In this document: positions 20,655 to 27,887 of the stretch, piece by piece
Numbering within the stretch: position 1 is the first letter of the stretch
Layout of the letters: each line of letters starts with the position of its first letter
Assembly: GCA_964415525.1 (NCBI GenBank)
Contig: CAYQAS010000054.1
Coordinates: forward strand, 1 to 27,887
Direction: 5' to 3'
Origin: CAZPUI01 sp964415525
GTDB lineage: Bacteria > Acidobacteriota > Holophagae > Holophagales > Holophagaceae
Length of the DNA stretch: 27,887 bases
Notes under the pieces: generated by a model
Seen by the model: only the letters and a program-made list of their open reading frames with translations
What the model was told of the DNA's origin: nothing
Databases searched by the model: none
Position numbers and translations under genes: made by a program

Positions 20655-21794
20655 GTGGACGTCCTCCCCCAGCCGTGGGCCCAGCGCCTCGCCGACGCCG
20701 CCGACCGGCGGCGGGACCTCGGCCGCACCCGCACCATCGCTGCACCTCGCGGGATCGACTTCTGCAGCAACGACTACTTGGGGCTGCGGATGGATTCCCG
20801 ATTGGCCCAGGCGGGAGCCGAGGCGGCAATGCGCTTCGGCTCCGGCGCCGGGGCGGCCCGTCTGCTGCGGGGCACAAGTCCGGTCCATGAATCGCTCGAA
20901 GCCGCGCTCGCCGCCTGGAAGGGCCTGGAGGCCTGCCTGCTCTTCAACACGGGCTACCAGGCCAATGCGACCCTCCTCCCGGCCCTGACTGGGCCTGGGG
21001 ATCTGATCTGCTCGGATGCCCTGAACCATGCCTCCCTGGTGGATGGCTGCCGCATGGCCAAGGCCGCGGGTGCCACCGTGCGCGTCTATCCACACCTGGA
21101 TCTCCTGGCGCTGGAATCGGCCCTGGCGGTACCTCGTGCGGCCGGTTCCCTCGCCCTGGTGGTCACGGATGCCATCTTCAGCATGGATGGGGACGCTGCG
21201 GACCTGCGGGGCCTCCTTGCGGTCTGTGAGCGACACGACGCGCTGCTGCTGGTGGATGAGGCCCATGCCACGGGCCTGTTGGGGGCAACGGGCGCAGGGC
21301 TCTGCGAGGCCCAGGGCGTGAAAGGCCGCGTACCGCTTGTGATGGGCACCCTGGGCAAGGCCCTGGGGAGCTTCGGCGCATTTGTGGCCTGTTCCGAGCG
21401 CGTTCGCGACCACCTCGTGAATACTTGCCGGGGCTTCATTTTTTCCACCGCCTTGCCTGCGCCTGTCGCCGCGGCGTCGTTGGAGGCCGTTCGTCTGGCC
21501 CAGGCGGAGCTTTGGCGGCGGGAAAAGGCCTTGGCGCTGGCGGATCGGCTTCGGGACACGCTGGACCTGCCACGCCATCCCAGCGCCATCGTGCCGGTGC
21601 GCATCGGAACGGATGCCGAGGCCGTGCGGCTGGCGGAGGCGCTCCAGGCCGAAGGCTACGACATCCGCGCGGTGCGCCCGCCCACGGTGCCCGAAGGGAC
21701 GGCCCGGCTGAGGATCACGACGGGGGCGCATCTGGACGAAGCCCAGGTGGAGGGTCTCGCGGAAGCACTCCGGCGACTGAAGGCCGTTCCTTGA
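20655..21794 (+). CDS. bioF: 8-amino-7-oxononanoate synthase
   Basis: A 379-residue PLP enzyme of the alpha-oxoamine synthase family that makes 8-amino-7-oxononanoate from pimeloyl-ACP/CoA and alanine in biotin synthesis. Landmarks: DFCSNDYLGL near the N-terminus, GSGAGAARLLRG, DEAHATG (201-207) and the PLP lysine K235 in GTLGKALGSFGAF, almost the same position as in E. coli BioF. The start is GTG 20655 with GGAAGG five bases upstream; the frame stays open upstream but the extension has no family match. Other oxoamine synthases (2-amino-3-ketobutyrate CoA ligase) are possible, but the sequence fits BioF better. No other bio gene is in the window. A hairpin terminator follows. Confidence 0.9.
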   Translation: MDVLPQPWAQRLADAADRRRDLGRTRTIAAPRGIDFCSNDYLGLRMDSRLAQAGAEAAMRFGSGAGAARLLRGTSPVHESLEAALAAWKGLEACLLFNTGYQANATLLPALTGPGDLICSDALNHASLVDGCRMAKAAGATVRVYPHLDLLALESALAVPRAAGSLALVVTDAIFSMDGDAADLRGLLAVCERHDALLLVDEAHATGLLGATGAGLCEAQGVKGRVPLVMGTLGKALGSFGAFVACSERVRDHLVNTCRGFIFSTALPAPVAAASLEAVRLAQAELWRREKALALADRLRDTLDLPRHPSAIVPVRIGTDAEAVRLAEALQAEGYDIRAVRPPTVPEGTARLRITTGAHLDEAQVEGLAEALRRLKAVP

Positions 21795-21799
21795 TGCAG

Positions 21800-21827
21800 A
21801 GCGGCCCGCCGGTGAGGGCGGGCCGCT
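21800..21827. terminator. Hairpin terminator between convergent bioF and dsbD
   Basis: An 11-bp stem, AGCGGCCCGCC at 21800-21810 with its complement at 21817-21827, and a six-base loop. It starts 5 bases after the bioF stop and lies 16 bases from the dsbD stop, so it can act on both strands. The T content after the stem is modest. Confidence 0.75.
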
Positions 21828-21843
21828 TCGTATCAGGGTGCGT

Positions 21844-23601
21844 TCAGCCCTTGAGCCAAGCCAGCATCTTGTCGGGCTTCTCGAACCCGAAGAGCCGCGG
21901 GCGGACTTCCTTGCCGTCGGCGTCCATGAGCATCACGGTGGGATAGCCGCGGATCTCGAACTTCTTCGCGAGATCCTTGCGCTGGGCGTCGGTGTCGATG
22001 CGCACGGCGATGGCGTTGGCCTTGATCCATGCCTGCACCGCCGGATCGGGCCACGTCTTTTCGTCCAGCTCCTTGCACTGGGCGCACCACTGAGCGTAGG
22101 TGTCCACCAGCACGAGCTTCCTCTCCGCTTTAGCCTTCGCCAGCGCGGCTTCGAAGTCGCTTTCGATCCAGACACCGTGAGCGGCTTCTTCCTTGGCCAC
22201 GGCACCGCCGCGAGGCAAAAGGTCGACGCCGGCGAAGTGCTCCGCGGTCTTCACGCCCAGGAGGATGGCCAGGACGAGGCAGAGCAGAGCGAAGCCCCGG
22301 CGTAACTGGGCACCCAGGCCCTCGGCGGCTTCAAACGCGCCGAAGACGGCGGCGGCCACGAGCATCGTCACCGTCCACATCAGGAAGTTGGCCCACTCGG
22401 GCATCAGCAGACGGATGTTGTAGGCGGCGAAGCCCAGCACCACGACGCCCATGATCGTCTTGAAGCGCACCATCCAGTCGCCGCTCCGGGGCAGGCCGGC
22501 ACTGAAGGTGCCCACCGCCATGAAGAGGACGCCCATGCCGAGGGCGAAGGTGAAGAGGTTCACGGCGCCCAGGAAGACGCTGCCCTGCTTGGCGATGTCG
22601 ACGAGCACGGTGCCCACGAAGGGACCGACGCAGGGCGCGGCGAGGGGGCCGAGGACGAGGCCCATGACGAAGGCGCCGCCGAAGCCCTTGCGGGGGCCGC
22701 TGCCCTGGAGCTTGTTGGTGAGGCTGTCCGGGAGCTTGATCTCGAAGAGCCCGAAGAGGCTGAGGGCGAAGACGGCGAAGAGCACGGACACGGGGATGAG
22801 GAAGACGGGCTTCTGGGCGAAGGCGCCGAAGGCCGCGCCGGAGAGCGACGCCACCACGCCCAGCACGGTATAGGTCACCGCCATACCCAGCACGAGGCTG
22901 AGGGACAGTCCGAAGCCCTTGGCCTTGCCGCTGCCCTTGGCGCCCACGATGGCCATGGTGATGGGGATCATCGGGTAGACGCAGGGGGTGAGGCTCGCGG
23001 CCAGACCCCAGCCGAAGGCGGCCAGCAGCATCCAGACGAGGCTCTTGGAAGGCGTGGGGGCTTCGGGCGCAACCGGCTTGGGAGCCTCTACCACCGCGGC
23101 CTTCGGGGCTTCCGCGGGCAGCGTCGTGGCGGGCGTGGTGACCGCGGCATCCACTTTCGCCTCGGTGGCCTTGGGTTCGGCCTTGGCATCCGCCTTTAGG
23201 GGGGCGACGTCCGTGGCCTTGAGGGTGAGGACGCGGTCCGTGGGCGGGTAGCAGACGCCGCCTTCGCCCTCGGTGCAGGGCTGGTAGGTCACGGTGACGG
23301 GGAAGGTGGCTGGCAGGCCGTCGCCGGAGAGGGGAATCCGCACTGTGCCGTGCCAGACGCCATCCCCCAACTCATCCTTGCTGTGGGGGGCGGGCAGGGG
23401 GCCGGCCTTGAAGGTGCCCTTGATGCCGGCCTTGGCCACCACTTCCATGAAGGCGACCTTCAGGTGGGCTTTCGGCGGACAGGTGATGACGAGCTGCGCC
23501 TTCTCCACCTTGAGTCCGATGTCCTTCTCGGGATCGAAGTCGCCAGCCCGCAGGACCAGGGCGACCAGCAGGAGCATGGCCGTGCGCCAGAAACGGAACA
23601 T
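21844..23601 (-). CDS. dsbD: Thiol:disulfide interchange protein DsbD
   Basis: A 585-residue inner-membrane protein that carries electrons from cytoplasmic thioredoxin to periplasmic thiols. All three redox parts are present: an N-terminal periplasmic domain with C109 and C117 (QPCTEGEGGVCYPP), a membrane domain with C207 (LTPCVYPMIPI) and C324 (AAPCVGPFVG), and a C-terminal thioredoxin-like domain with C506-x-x-C509 (WCAQCKEL). Residues 1-19 are the signal. A Pro/Ala/Lys-rich linker (~130-185) joins the first two domains. ATG 23601 has GGAGG seven bases upstream. A perfect dyad (23617-23634) covers the leader or promoter. It would keep periplasmic isomerases or cytochrome maturation factors reduced. 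Confidence 0.95.
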   Translation of the reverse strand: MFRFWRTAMLLLVALVLRAGDFDPEKDIGLKVEKAQLVITCPPKAHLKVAFMEVVAKAGIKGTFKAGPLPAPHSKDELGDGVWHGTVRIPLSGDGLPATFPVTVTYQPCTEGEGGVCYPPTDRVLTLKATDVAPLKADAKAEPKATEAKVDAAVTTPATTLPAEAPKAAVVEAPKPVAPEAPTPSKSLVWMLLAAFGWGLAASLTPCVYPMIPITMAIVGAKGSGKAKGFGLSLSLVLGMAVTYTVLGVVASLSGAAFGAFAQKPVFLIPVSVLFAVFALSLFGLFEIKLPDSLTNKLQGSGPRKGFGGAFVMGLVLGPLAAPCVGPFVGTVLVDIAKQGSVFLGAVNLFTFALGMGVLFMAVGTFSAGLPRSGDWMVRFKTIMGVVVLGFAAYNIRLLMPEWANFLMWTVTMLVAAAVFGAFEAAEGLGAQLRRGFALLCLVLAILLGVKTAEHFAGVDLLPRGGAVAKEEAAHGVWIESDFEAALAKAKAERKLVLVDTYAQWCAQCKELDEKTWPDPAVQAWIKANAIAVRIDTDAQRKDLAKKFEIRGYPTVMLMDADGKEVRPRLFGFEKPDKMLAWLKG

Positions 23602-23616
23602 CTACAAACCTCCATT

Positions 23617-23634
23617 TATTCCTAGACAGGAATA
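23617..23634. promoter_or_regulatory. Perfect dyad upstream of dsbD, possible operator
   Basis: TATTCCTAGACAGGAATA has 7-base inverted arms (TATTCCT / AGGAATA) around AGAC. It starts 15 bases upstream of the dsbD ATG and just ahead of its ribosome site. It is AT-rich, in contrast to the surrounding DNA. It may be a repressor site overlapping the promoter or the leader. Confidence 0.45.
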
Positions 23635-23732
23635 TGTTGCCCGAAGATGCCTCGCAAGCCAAGGCTAAGCTGGCGGAAGCCCGCGGCCTGTGATGTGCTG
23701 GAGGTTCACCTTCCCGGCGGCATCCCATCTCC

Positions 23733-24080
23733 ATGACCCAGCACCTTTCCCTTCACGGCACCTTCGTCGCGGATCACTACCACGACCTTCCGGGCTTCGT
23801 GGAGGCGCGCCACGGGCACAACTGGGAAGTCACGGCGACGGTGGAGGCCGAGGGTGAAGGCGATCCCGGGCTCGCTCCCGCGCTAGAGCGATGGATCCAG
23901 GGCATCGACTACACGTTGCTCAACCAGCAGCCGAGGCTGGAAGGGCGCAATCCCACTGCCGAAGTGCTGGCGCAGTGGCTGTTGGAGGAGCTTCAGACTG
24001 CGGGGCTCCGGCCCGTCGTCGTGAAAGTGCGGGAGAAGATCCACTATTGGGCGGCTTGCCTTCCCGGGGATCGTTCGTGA
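23733..24080 (+). CDS. 6-pyruvoyl-tetrahydropterin synthase (PTPS/QueD) family protein, possibly PTPS-III type
   Basis: A 115-residue COG0720 enzyme. Zinc-binding histidines are at H15 (FVADH) and H27/H29 (HGH). NPTAEVLAQWLLEEL matches the family's P-T-A-E-N-L helix, and VVVKVREKIHYWA matches the conserved C-terminal V-E strand. QueD has C-x3-HGH with a catalytic cysteine; here that position is Val23 and the sequence reads E24-A-R-HGH. From memory, E-x-x-HGH marks the PTPS-III subfamily, which cleaves dihydroneopterin-type substrates and can replace FolB in folate synthesis. So a folate role is more likely than queuosine. I see no ribosome site before the ATG. The stop overlaps the next gene's GTG start. 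Confidence 0.85.
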   Translation: MTQHLSLHGTFVADHYHDLPGFVEARHGHNWEVTATVEAEGEGDPGLAPALERWIQGIDYTLLNQQPRLEGRNPTAEVLAQWLLEELQTAGLRPVVVKVREKIHYWAACLPGDRS

Positions 24081-26083
24081 AACGCGGCGTCGTTTCGATC
24101 GTCGGGATCGGATTGCTCGGCGGATTGGCCTGTCGCCAGACGCCGCCTCCGAAGCCTCCGCCCCCACCTGCGCCCGCCCCCCAGCCCCTGACGCCCTGGT
24201 CCTGGTATGCCATCGGCGGCATCCTCGTGGTGGAGGGTGAGGTTGATCGCGCCACGGACCTCTTCCTCCAGGGCCGCACCTGGCAGGAGAGTCGCCGCTG
24301 CGAGCCCGGCCCCGTACGCTGGGAGATGTACCGACCGCCGGACGACGAGCCCGCGGTGTTTCGGGATGGCACCGGAAAGGTCCTTGCAACCTGGGATTTT
24401 CGGAAGCCCTGGGCACCGGAACCGCCGCCAGCTCCGAAACCGGCACCCAAGCCCGTGGCACCGCCCAAGCTCGCAGTACCAGCCAAGTCGGAGCCTCCCA
24501 AGGCCCCGTCCAAGCCTGCGGCGCCGGTGGCGGCCCCACAGCCTGTGAAACCGCCTACGCCGCCCCAGGCGAGGGTGGCACCGGTGAAACCAGCACCTCT
24601 GACTCCCCAGGAATCGGCTCCACCGACGACGGTCGAGGCCCCAAAAAACGGGCTTTGGGCGCGCATTCGCGGTTGGTTCGGCGGCAAGGCGATCTCCCCT
24701 AAGGTGGAACCCCCGAAACCCGCTCCCGCCCAACCACCGTCGCCTCCCACCGCGAAGCCCCAGCCGGTGCTGCCGAAACCAGCCCCACCGTTGCCGGTCG
24801 CGCCCAAGCCCGAACCTCCGAAGCCCGTCTCTCCCCGTCCCGTGGTGTCTCCCAAGGAGACCCCCAAGCCTGGACCGATCCCGGCGGCTCCTGCGAGGGT
24901 CGCTCCGCGTCCGGAGGCTCCCGCGCCGGTCGTGGCGCCAACCAAGACCGCGCCGGTGATGCCCAAGGTGGAGCCCCGCCCCCAGGGCCCCGGCCTCTGG
25001 GCGCGGATCAAGGGCTGGTTCGGGGCAGGCAAGCCCAAGCCCACGGCTCTACCTCCGGCGAAGCCCGTTCCGCTGCCTCCCACCGCGAAGCCTCCGGCAA
25101 CCACCCCCGAACCTCCGAAGCCCATCCCGGCTCCGCTGGTGCGGCCAGAGCCGGTCAAGCCTCAACCCACGCACAAAAACGAACCTCCAAAGCCCGAACC
25201 TCTCAAACCTCCAAAGCCCCTGCCGAAGCCGGAGCCGCCCAAGGCCAGGCCGGAAAAGCCGCTCCCGAAGCCCGAGCCGGCGCAGCCGCTGCCTCCCCCT
25301 GGGAACCTCGGATCGCTGCCCACCTGGGCCGGGGCTGGGGAGGGCCTCAACATCCTGCGTGGGCCCGTCGGACAGCGGCGCATCTGCATGACCTTCGACG
25401 GTGGATCCGCCGCGGAGTCGGCCCAGGAGATATTGGAGGCCCTGCGCCGCCACCGGGTGCGCACCACATTCTTCCTGACGGGCGCCTTCATTCAGCGCTT
25501 CCCGGACCTGGTGAAGCGCATCGTCGCGGATGGCCATGAGGTGGGCAACCACACGGAGAACCACCCGCACTTCGCCCCGCGCTACCAGCGGGATCCCGCC
25601 TGGACCCGCGAACGCTTCCACCAGGAGCTCCTGGTGGCGGATCGCGCCTTCCAGGCCCTCATCGGCCGCCCCATGGATCCCTTGTGGCGGTCTCCGTACG
25701 GGGAGCACACGCTGGAGCTTCGCAAGTGGGCGGAGGAATTGGGCTACCGGCACGTGGGTTGGAGCGAGGGCGCGGACACCCTGGACTGGGCGACGGTGCG
25801 CCAGCGCAGCATCTACCGGACGGGGGAGAAGATCCTCGAACGCCTGGAACAGCGGATGGCGCGTCCGGACGGCGATGGACTCATCGTGTTGATGCACCTG
25901 GGATCCGAGCGTCCCGAGGAGGACCGCCCGTCCCGGAATCTGAACCGGTTCATCGACGAAAAGCTGCGTTCAGGCTGGCGCTTTGTGCCTGTTTCCTCCT
26001 ACTTGAAGGACATGGGAAGACCCGTCTGGGACCCCGCGCTGCGAGCCGGTCTCCTCGCCCGGATGGGTGCCGGTCCGCGATAG
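24077..26083 (+). CDS. Lipoprotein with long proline-rich spacer and polysaccharide deacetylase domain
   Basis: A 668-residue protein. A signal with lipobox GLAC puts the lipidated cysteine at C19. Residues ~40-115 are a small unknown domain (WSWYAIGGILVVEGEVDRATDLFLQGRTW, in pieces). Residues ~115-425 are Pro/Ala/Lys-rich and probably span the periplasm or cell wall; within them the motif GLWARIRGWFGGK (192-204) recurs as GLWARIKGWFGAGK (306-319). Residues ~433-650 are a NodB-type polysaccharide deacetylase: MTFDGG (438-443), H492-T-E-N-H496 and RSPYG (538-542). In the first motif the second Asp of the usual TFDDG, normally a metal ligand, is Gly442. Start GTG 24077 overlaps the PTPS stop. 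A cell-wall or peptidoglycan substrate is plausible, given ftsK next door. Confidence 0.85.
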   Translation: MKRGVVSIVGIGLLGGLACRQTPPPKPPPPPAPAPQPLTPWSWYAIGGILVVEGEVDRATDLFLQGRTWQESRRCEPGPVRWEMYRPPDDEPAVFRDGTGKVLATWDFRKPWAPEPPPAPKPAPKPVAPPKLAVPAKSEPPKAPSKPAAPVAAPQPVKPPTPPQARVAPVKPAPLTPQESAPPTTVEAPKNGLWARIRGWFGGKAISPKVEPPKPAPAQPPSPPTAKPQPVLPKPAPPLPVAPKPEPPKPVSPRPVVSPKETPKPGPIPAAPARVAPRPEAPAPVVAPTKTAPVMPKVEPRPQGPGLWARIKGWFGAGKPKPTALPPAKPVPLPPTAKPPATTPEPPKPIPAPLVRPEPVKPQPTHKNEPPKPEPLKPPKPLPKPEPPKARPEKPLPKPEPAQPLPPPGNLGSLPTWAGAGEGLNILRGPVGQRRICMTFDGGSAAESAQEILEALRRHRVRTTFFLTGAFIQRFPDLVKRIVADGHEVGNHTENHPHFAPRYQRDPAWTRERFHQELLVADRAFQALIGRPMDPLWRSPYGEHTLELRKWAEELGYRHVGWSEGADTLDWATVRQRSIYRTGEKILERLEQRMARPDGDGLIVLMHLGSERPEEDRPSRNLNRFIDEKLRSGWRFVPVSSYLKDMGRPVWDPALRAGLLARMGAGPR

Positions 26084-26089
26084 ACTGGG

Positions 26090-26105
26090 AACCTCCCCGG
26101 AGGTT
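26090..26105 (+). promoter_or_regulatory. Hairpin covering the ftsK ribosome binding site
   Basis: AACCTCC (26090-26096) and GGAGGTT (26099-26105) are perfect inverted repeats two bases apart; with a realistic four-base loop the stem is six pairs. GGAGG at 26099-26103 is the ribosome site for the TTG start at 26108, so the hairpin would hide it. Confidence 0.45.
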
Positions 26106-26107
26106 GC

Positions 26108-27887
26108 TTGCACGGCGCGGTTCGGATCCTTGGTAGGGCCATGGTGGGCGCATTGGCGCTGGTGCTGGTGCTCTCGCTCATCTCCTATCACCCATCGGAT
26201 CCTCATCTGCTGGCCACGGGCGCAGTCGCGTCTGTGATCCGCAACTGGTGCGGCGGCTTCGGCGCCAATTTGGCGGGGCTCTTCCAGGCCCTGGTGGGTT
26301 ACGGTGCCTTCCTCATTCCCTGCTATATCGCGTGGGAAGTCTGGCCGGTGAAGGAGTCCCGTTGGGTTCGGCGCATCGCGTGGTACGCCCTGGCCTTCGC
26401 CCTCTGGACGACGCTCGGCGCCCTGGGAAACCGCAGCTGGCCTGCGGTGGACGGCCTGTCCGCCATGGAGACCCGCATCGGCGGGTGGTTCGGCTACGCG
26501 CTGTGGCCCGTGTTCCGCAGGTCGTTGGGGCCGGCGGGTTATCCGATCCTCTTCGGGGCCCTCGTCGCGGTGTGTTTCATCGTGCTGGCGCCTGTGCTCA
26601 CCCGTGCCTTCGGCAGGTTGCTGATCCGGTGGTTCGGGGAGAAGGCTTGGCCCTGGCTCAAACCGATCCCTGCGCGCGGCTTCCAGTCCGCGCTGGGTTT
26701 CGCAAAGCGTCCCTTCCAACCACGTCCTTCCGTGCCGGCTCCGGTGCCGGAACTCACCGCTCGGGATTTCGAGGGGCTCGAGGCCATGCCCGAGAACGAT
26801 GGCGTGGAGGCCCTGGCCCGTGCCGAGCGTGAGACGGCGGCCTTCCGCAAGAGTGGAAAGCAGCTGTCACCGGACATTGGCCTCCCCGCCATCCATTCCA
26901 TGCGATTGCCGACCCCAACGGACGAACTGCCTTCTCTGCCCAGCATGCGGTTCGTCACCCCGACGGAAGAACTGGTGACTGTGGGGAGCCGGGATCTGGA
27001 CGACATCATCATCAGCGCACCGCGCTATGAGACACCGAGGGTCGCCCTGCCGCCGTCCCCGATGCTGCGGGACGTGCCTACACCCGCCCCGGCCAAGCCC
27101 CTCATGGTCGCTCCCAGAGTGGCGCGGGATGCGGAAGGGCGTCGCGTGGAGCAGCAGGTGTTGGGGCTCACGGAACCGACGCCTCAGAGGGTTCCTGCCT
27201 ATACACCCGCACCGCGGCCTCCGAAGCCCGCGCCCGCGATCGACGCCCTGGCGCCCGTGGATCGCCTGGAGTTGCCGCCCCGCCGTCTCTTTGATCCGCC
27301 CCACGCCGAGGCCCGGTTGAACCCGGCGATCCTCGAGGAAACCCGCGCCCTCGTGCAGCAGAAGCTCACGGAATTCAAAGTGAAGGGCTCCGTGGTGGGC
27401 ATGCAGCCCGGCCCCGTGGTCACGGTCTACGAGTTTCAGCCGGATCCTGGTGTGCCGCTGGCCAAGGTCATGAACATGGAGGACGACCTTGCGCTCGGCC
27501 TGCAGGCAGAGAAGGTGCGCATCGACCGCATTCCCGGCCGCAACTTGGTTGGCATCGAGGTGCCGAATCCCAAGCGCGAGACCATCACCTTCCGCGAGAT
27601 CGTGGACAGCCCCGCCTTCCGGGATCCTGCTCACAAGGACGGCCAGAGCCTGCTGACCCTGGCGCTGGGTAAGGACATCGCTGGCAAGCCGGTGGTGTTC
27701 GACCTCGCCAAGATGCCGCATCTCCTGATTGGCGGTTCGACAGGCAGTGGCAAATCCGTCGGCGTGAACGCCATGATCTGCTCCATCCTCCTGCGGGCCA
27801 TGCCCAGCGAGGTGAAGCTCATCCTGGTGGACCCCAAGATGGTGGAGCTGGGCATCTACGAGGACATCCCCCATCTCTGGGCGCCGG
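26108..27887 (+). CDS. ftsK: DNA translocase FtsK, N-terminal part (3' truncated)
   Basis: At least 593 residues of FtsK/SpoIIIE; the frame is open to the end of the window. Residues ~10-180 hold about four membrane segments (MVGALALVLVLSLISYHPSDP, in part; NWCGGFGANLAGLFQALVGYGAF; YPILFGALVAVCFIVLAP), which anchor it at the division septum. A Pro-rich linker spans ~190-390. The motor follows: alpha domain (LTEFKVKGSVVGMQPGPVV), then Walker A GGSTGSGKS at ~542-550 and LILVDPKMVELGIYEDIPH. It pumps DNA and resolves chromosomes at division. The TTG start at 26108 is chosen for its GGAGG site; ATG 26141 is the alternative, with no good site. It begins 24 bases after the deacetylase stop and is probably co-transcribed. 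Confidence 0.95.
   Translation, partial: MHGAVRILGRAMVGALALVLVLSLISYHPSDPHLLATGAVASVIRNWCGGFGANLAGLFQALVGYGAFLIPCYIAWEVWPVKESRWVRRIAWYALAFALWTTLGALGNRSWPAVDGLSAMETRIGGWFGYALWPVFRRSLGPAGYPILFGALVAVCFIVLAPVLTRAFGRLLIRWFGEKAWPWLKPIPARGFQSALGFAKRPFQPRPSVPAPVPELTARDFEGLEAMPENDGVEALARAERETAAFRKSGKQLSPDIGLPAIHSMRLPTPTDELPSLPSMRFVTPTEELVTVGSRDLDDIIISAPRYETPRVALPPSPMLRDVPTPAPAKPLMVAPRVARDAEGRRVEQQVLGLTEPTPQRVPAYTPAPRPPKPAPAIDALAPVDRLELPPRRLFDPPHAEARLNPAILEETRALVQQKLTEFKVKGSVVGMQPGPVVTVYEFQPDPGVPLAKVMNMEDDLALGLQAEKVRIDRIPGRNLVGIEVPNPKRETITFREIVDSPAFRDPAHKDGQSLLTLALGKDIAGKPVVFDLAKMPHLLIGGSTGSGKSVGVNAMICSILLRAMPSEVKLILVDPKMVELGIYEDIPHLWAP

Noticed and set aside
23920..25158. Minus-strand Gly/Ala-rich 412-residue frame opposite the proline-rich spacer
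   Set aside because: Gly codons are the complement of the Pro codons; no start signal and no domain are visible.
26867..27874. Minus-strand 335-residue frame opposite ftsK
   Set aside because: The FtsK motor motifs lie on the plus strand in a continuous frame; the opposite frame is a shadow.

Overview
The window reads as ordinary chromosomal DNA of a high-GC, Gram-negative bacterium. SurA/PpiC-type periplasmic chaperones, DsbD, a lipoprotein signal and several exported proteins imply an outer membrane and periplasm, and dxs with ispA implies isoprenoid synthesis by the MEP route. The gene mix and style (dense genes, GTG/TTG starts, many 4-base stop/start overlaps) would fit Acidobacteriota, perhaps Holophagae/Geothrix relatives. 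That placement is an impression from protein flavour, not a result. I see no rRNA, tRNA, CRISPR array, transposase, integrase or phage gene, and no gene-free stretch longer than about 250 bases.

Layout, left to right. 1-440: 3' end of an acetyl-CoA synthetase, followed by an imperfect inverted-repeat element (444-572). 599-3124: three poorly known genes (an exported protein, a membrane protein with Sel1 repeats, an NTF2/SnoaL-like protein). 3206-4563: scoA-scoB, a 3-oxoacid CoA-transferase pair, which together with acs points to short-chain acid and ketone activation. Convergent to these, 6609-4560 (minus): kynB and then an endonuclease III fused to a cobalamin-receptor-like domain. 6788-8221: a divergent RqcH/NFACT protein. 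9075-8293 (minus): an exported Lys/Ala-rich protein with two cysteine clusters and its own sigma-70-like promoter. 10676-9252 (minus): an NtrC-type response regulator, divergent from an exported DUF4412-like protein (10764-11519).

11580-14646 is the xseB-ispA-dxs operon, with each junction a GTGA overlap. A promoter then drives an exported unknown protein (14733-15617), which converges on another unknown gene (16168-15677) across a 23-bp perfect hairpin. 20522-16419 (minus) is a probable five-gene operon: Bax-inhibitor-1-like membrane protein, two parvulin/SurA-like foldases, an S4 RNA-binding protein and a YhaM-like HD exoribonuclease. bioF is divergent from it (20655-21794) and converges on dsbD (23601-21844, minus). 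23733-27887 (plus) is a compact cluster of a PTPS-family pterin enzyme, a proline-rich lipoprotein with a polysaccharide-deacetylase domain, and ftsK, which runs off the end.

I did not find a clearly new multi-gene system. The most unusual items are the DNA-glycosylase/metal-receptor fusion, the Cys-cluster Lys-rich exported protein, the deacetylase lipoprotein with a duplicated aromatic motif in its proline-rich spacer, and the PTPS homologue that lacks the QueD cysteine but has an E-x-x-HGH motif.
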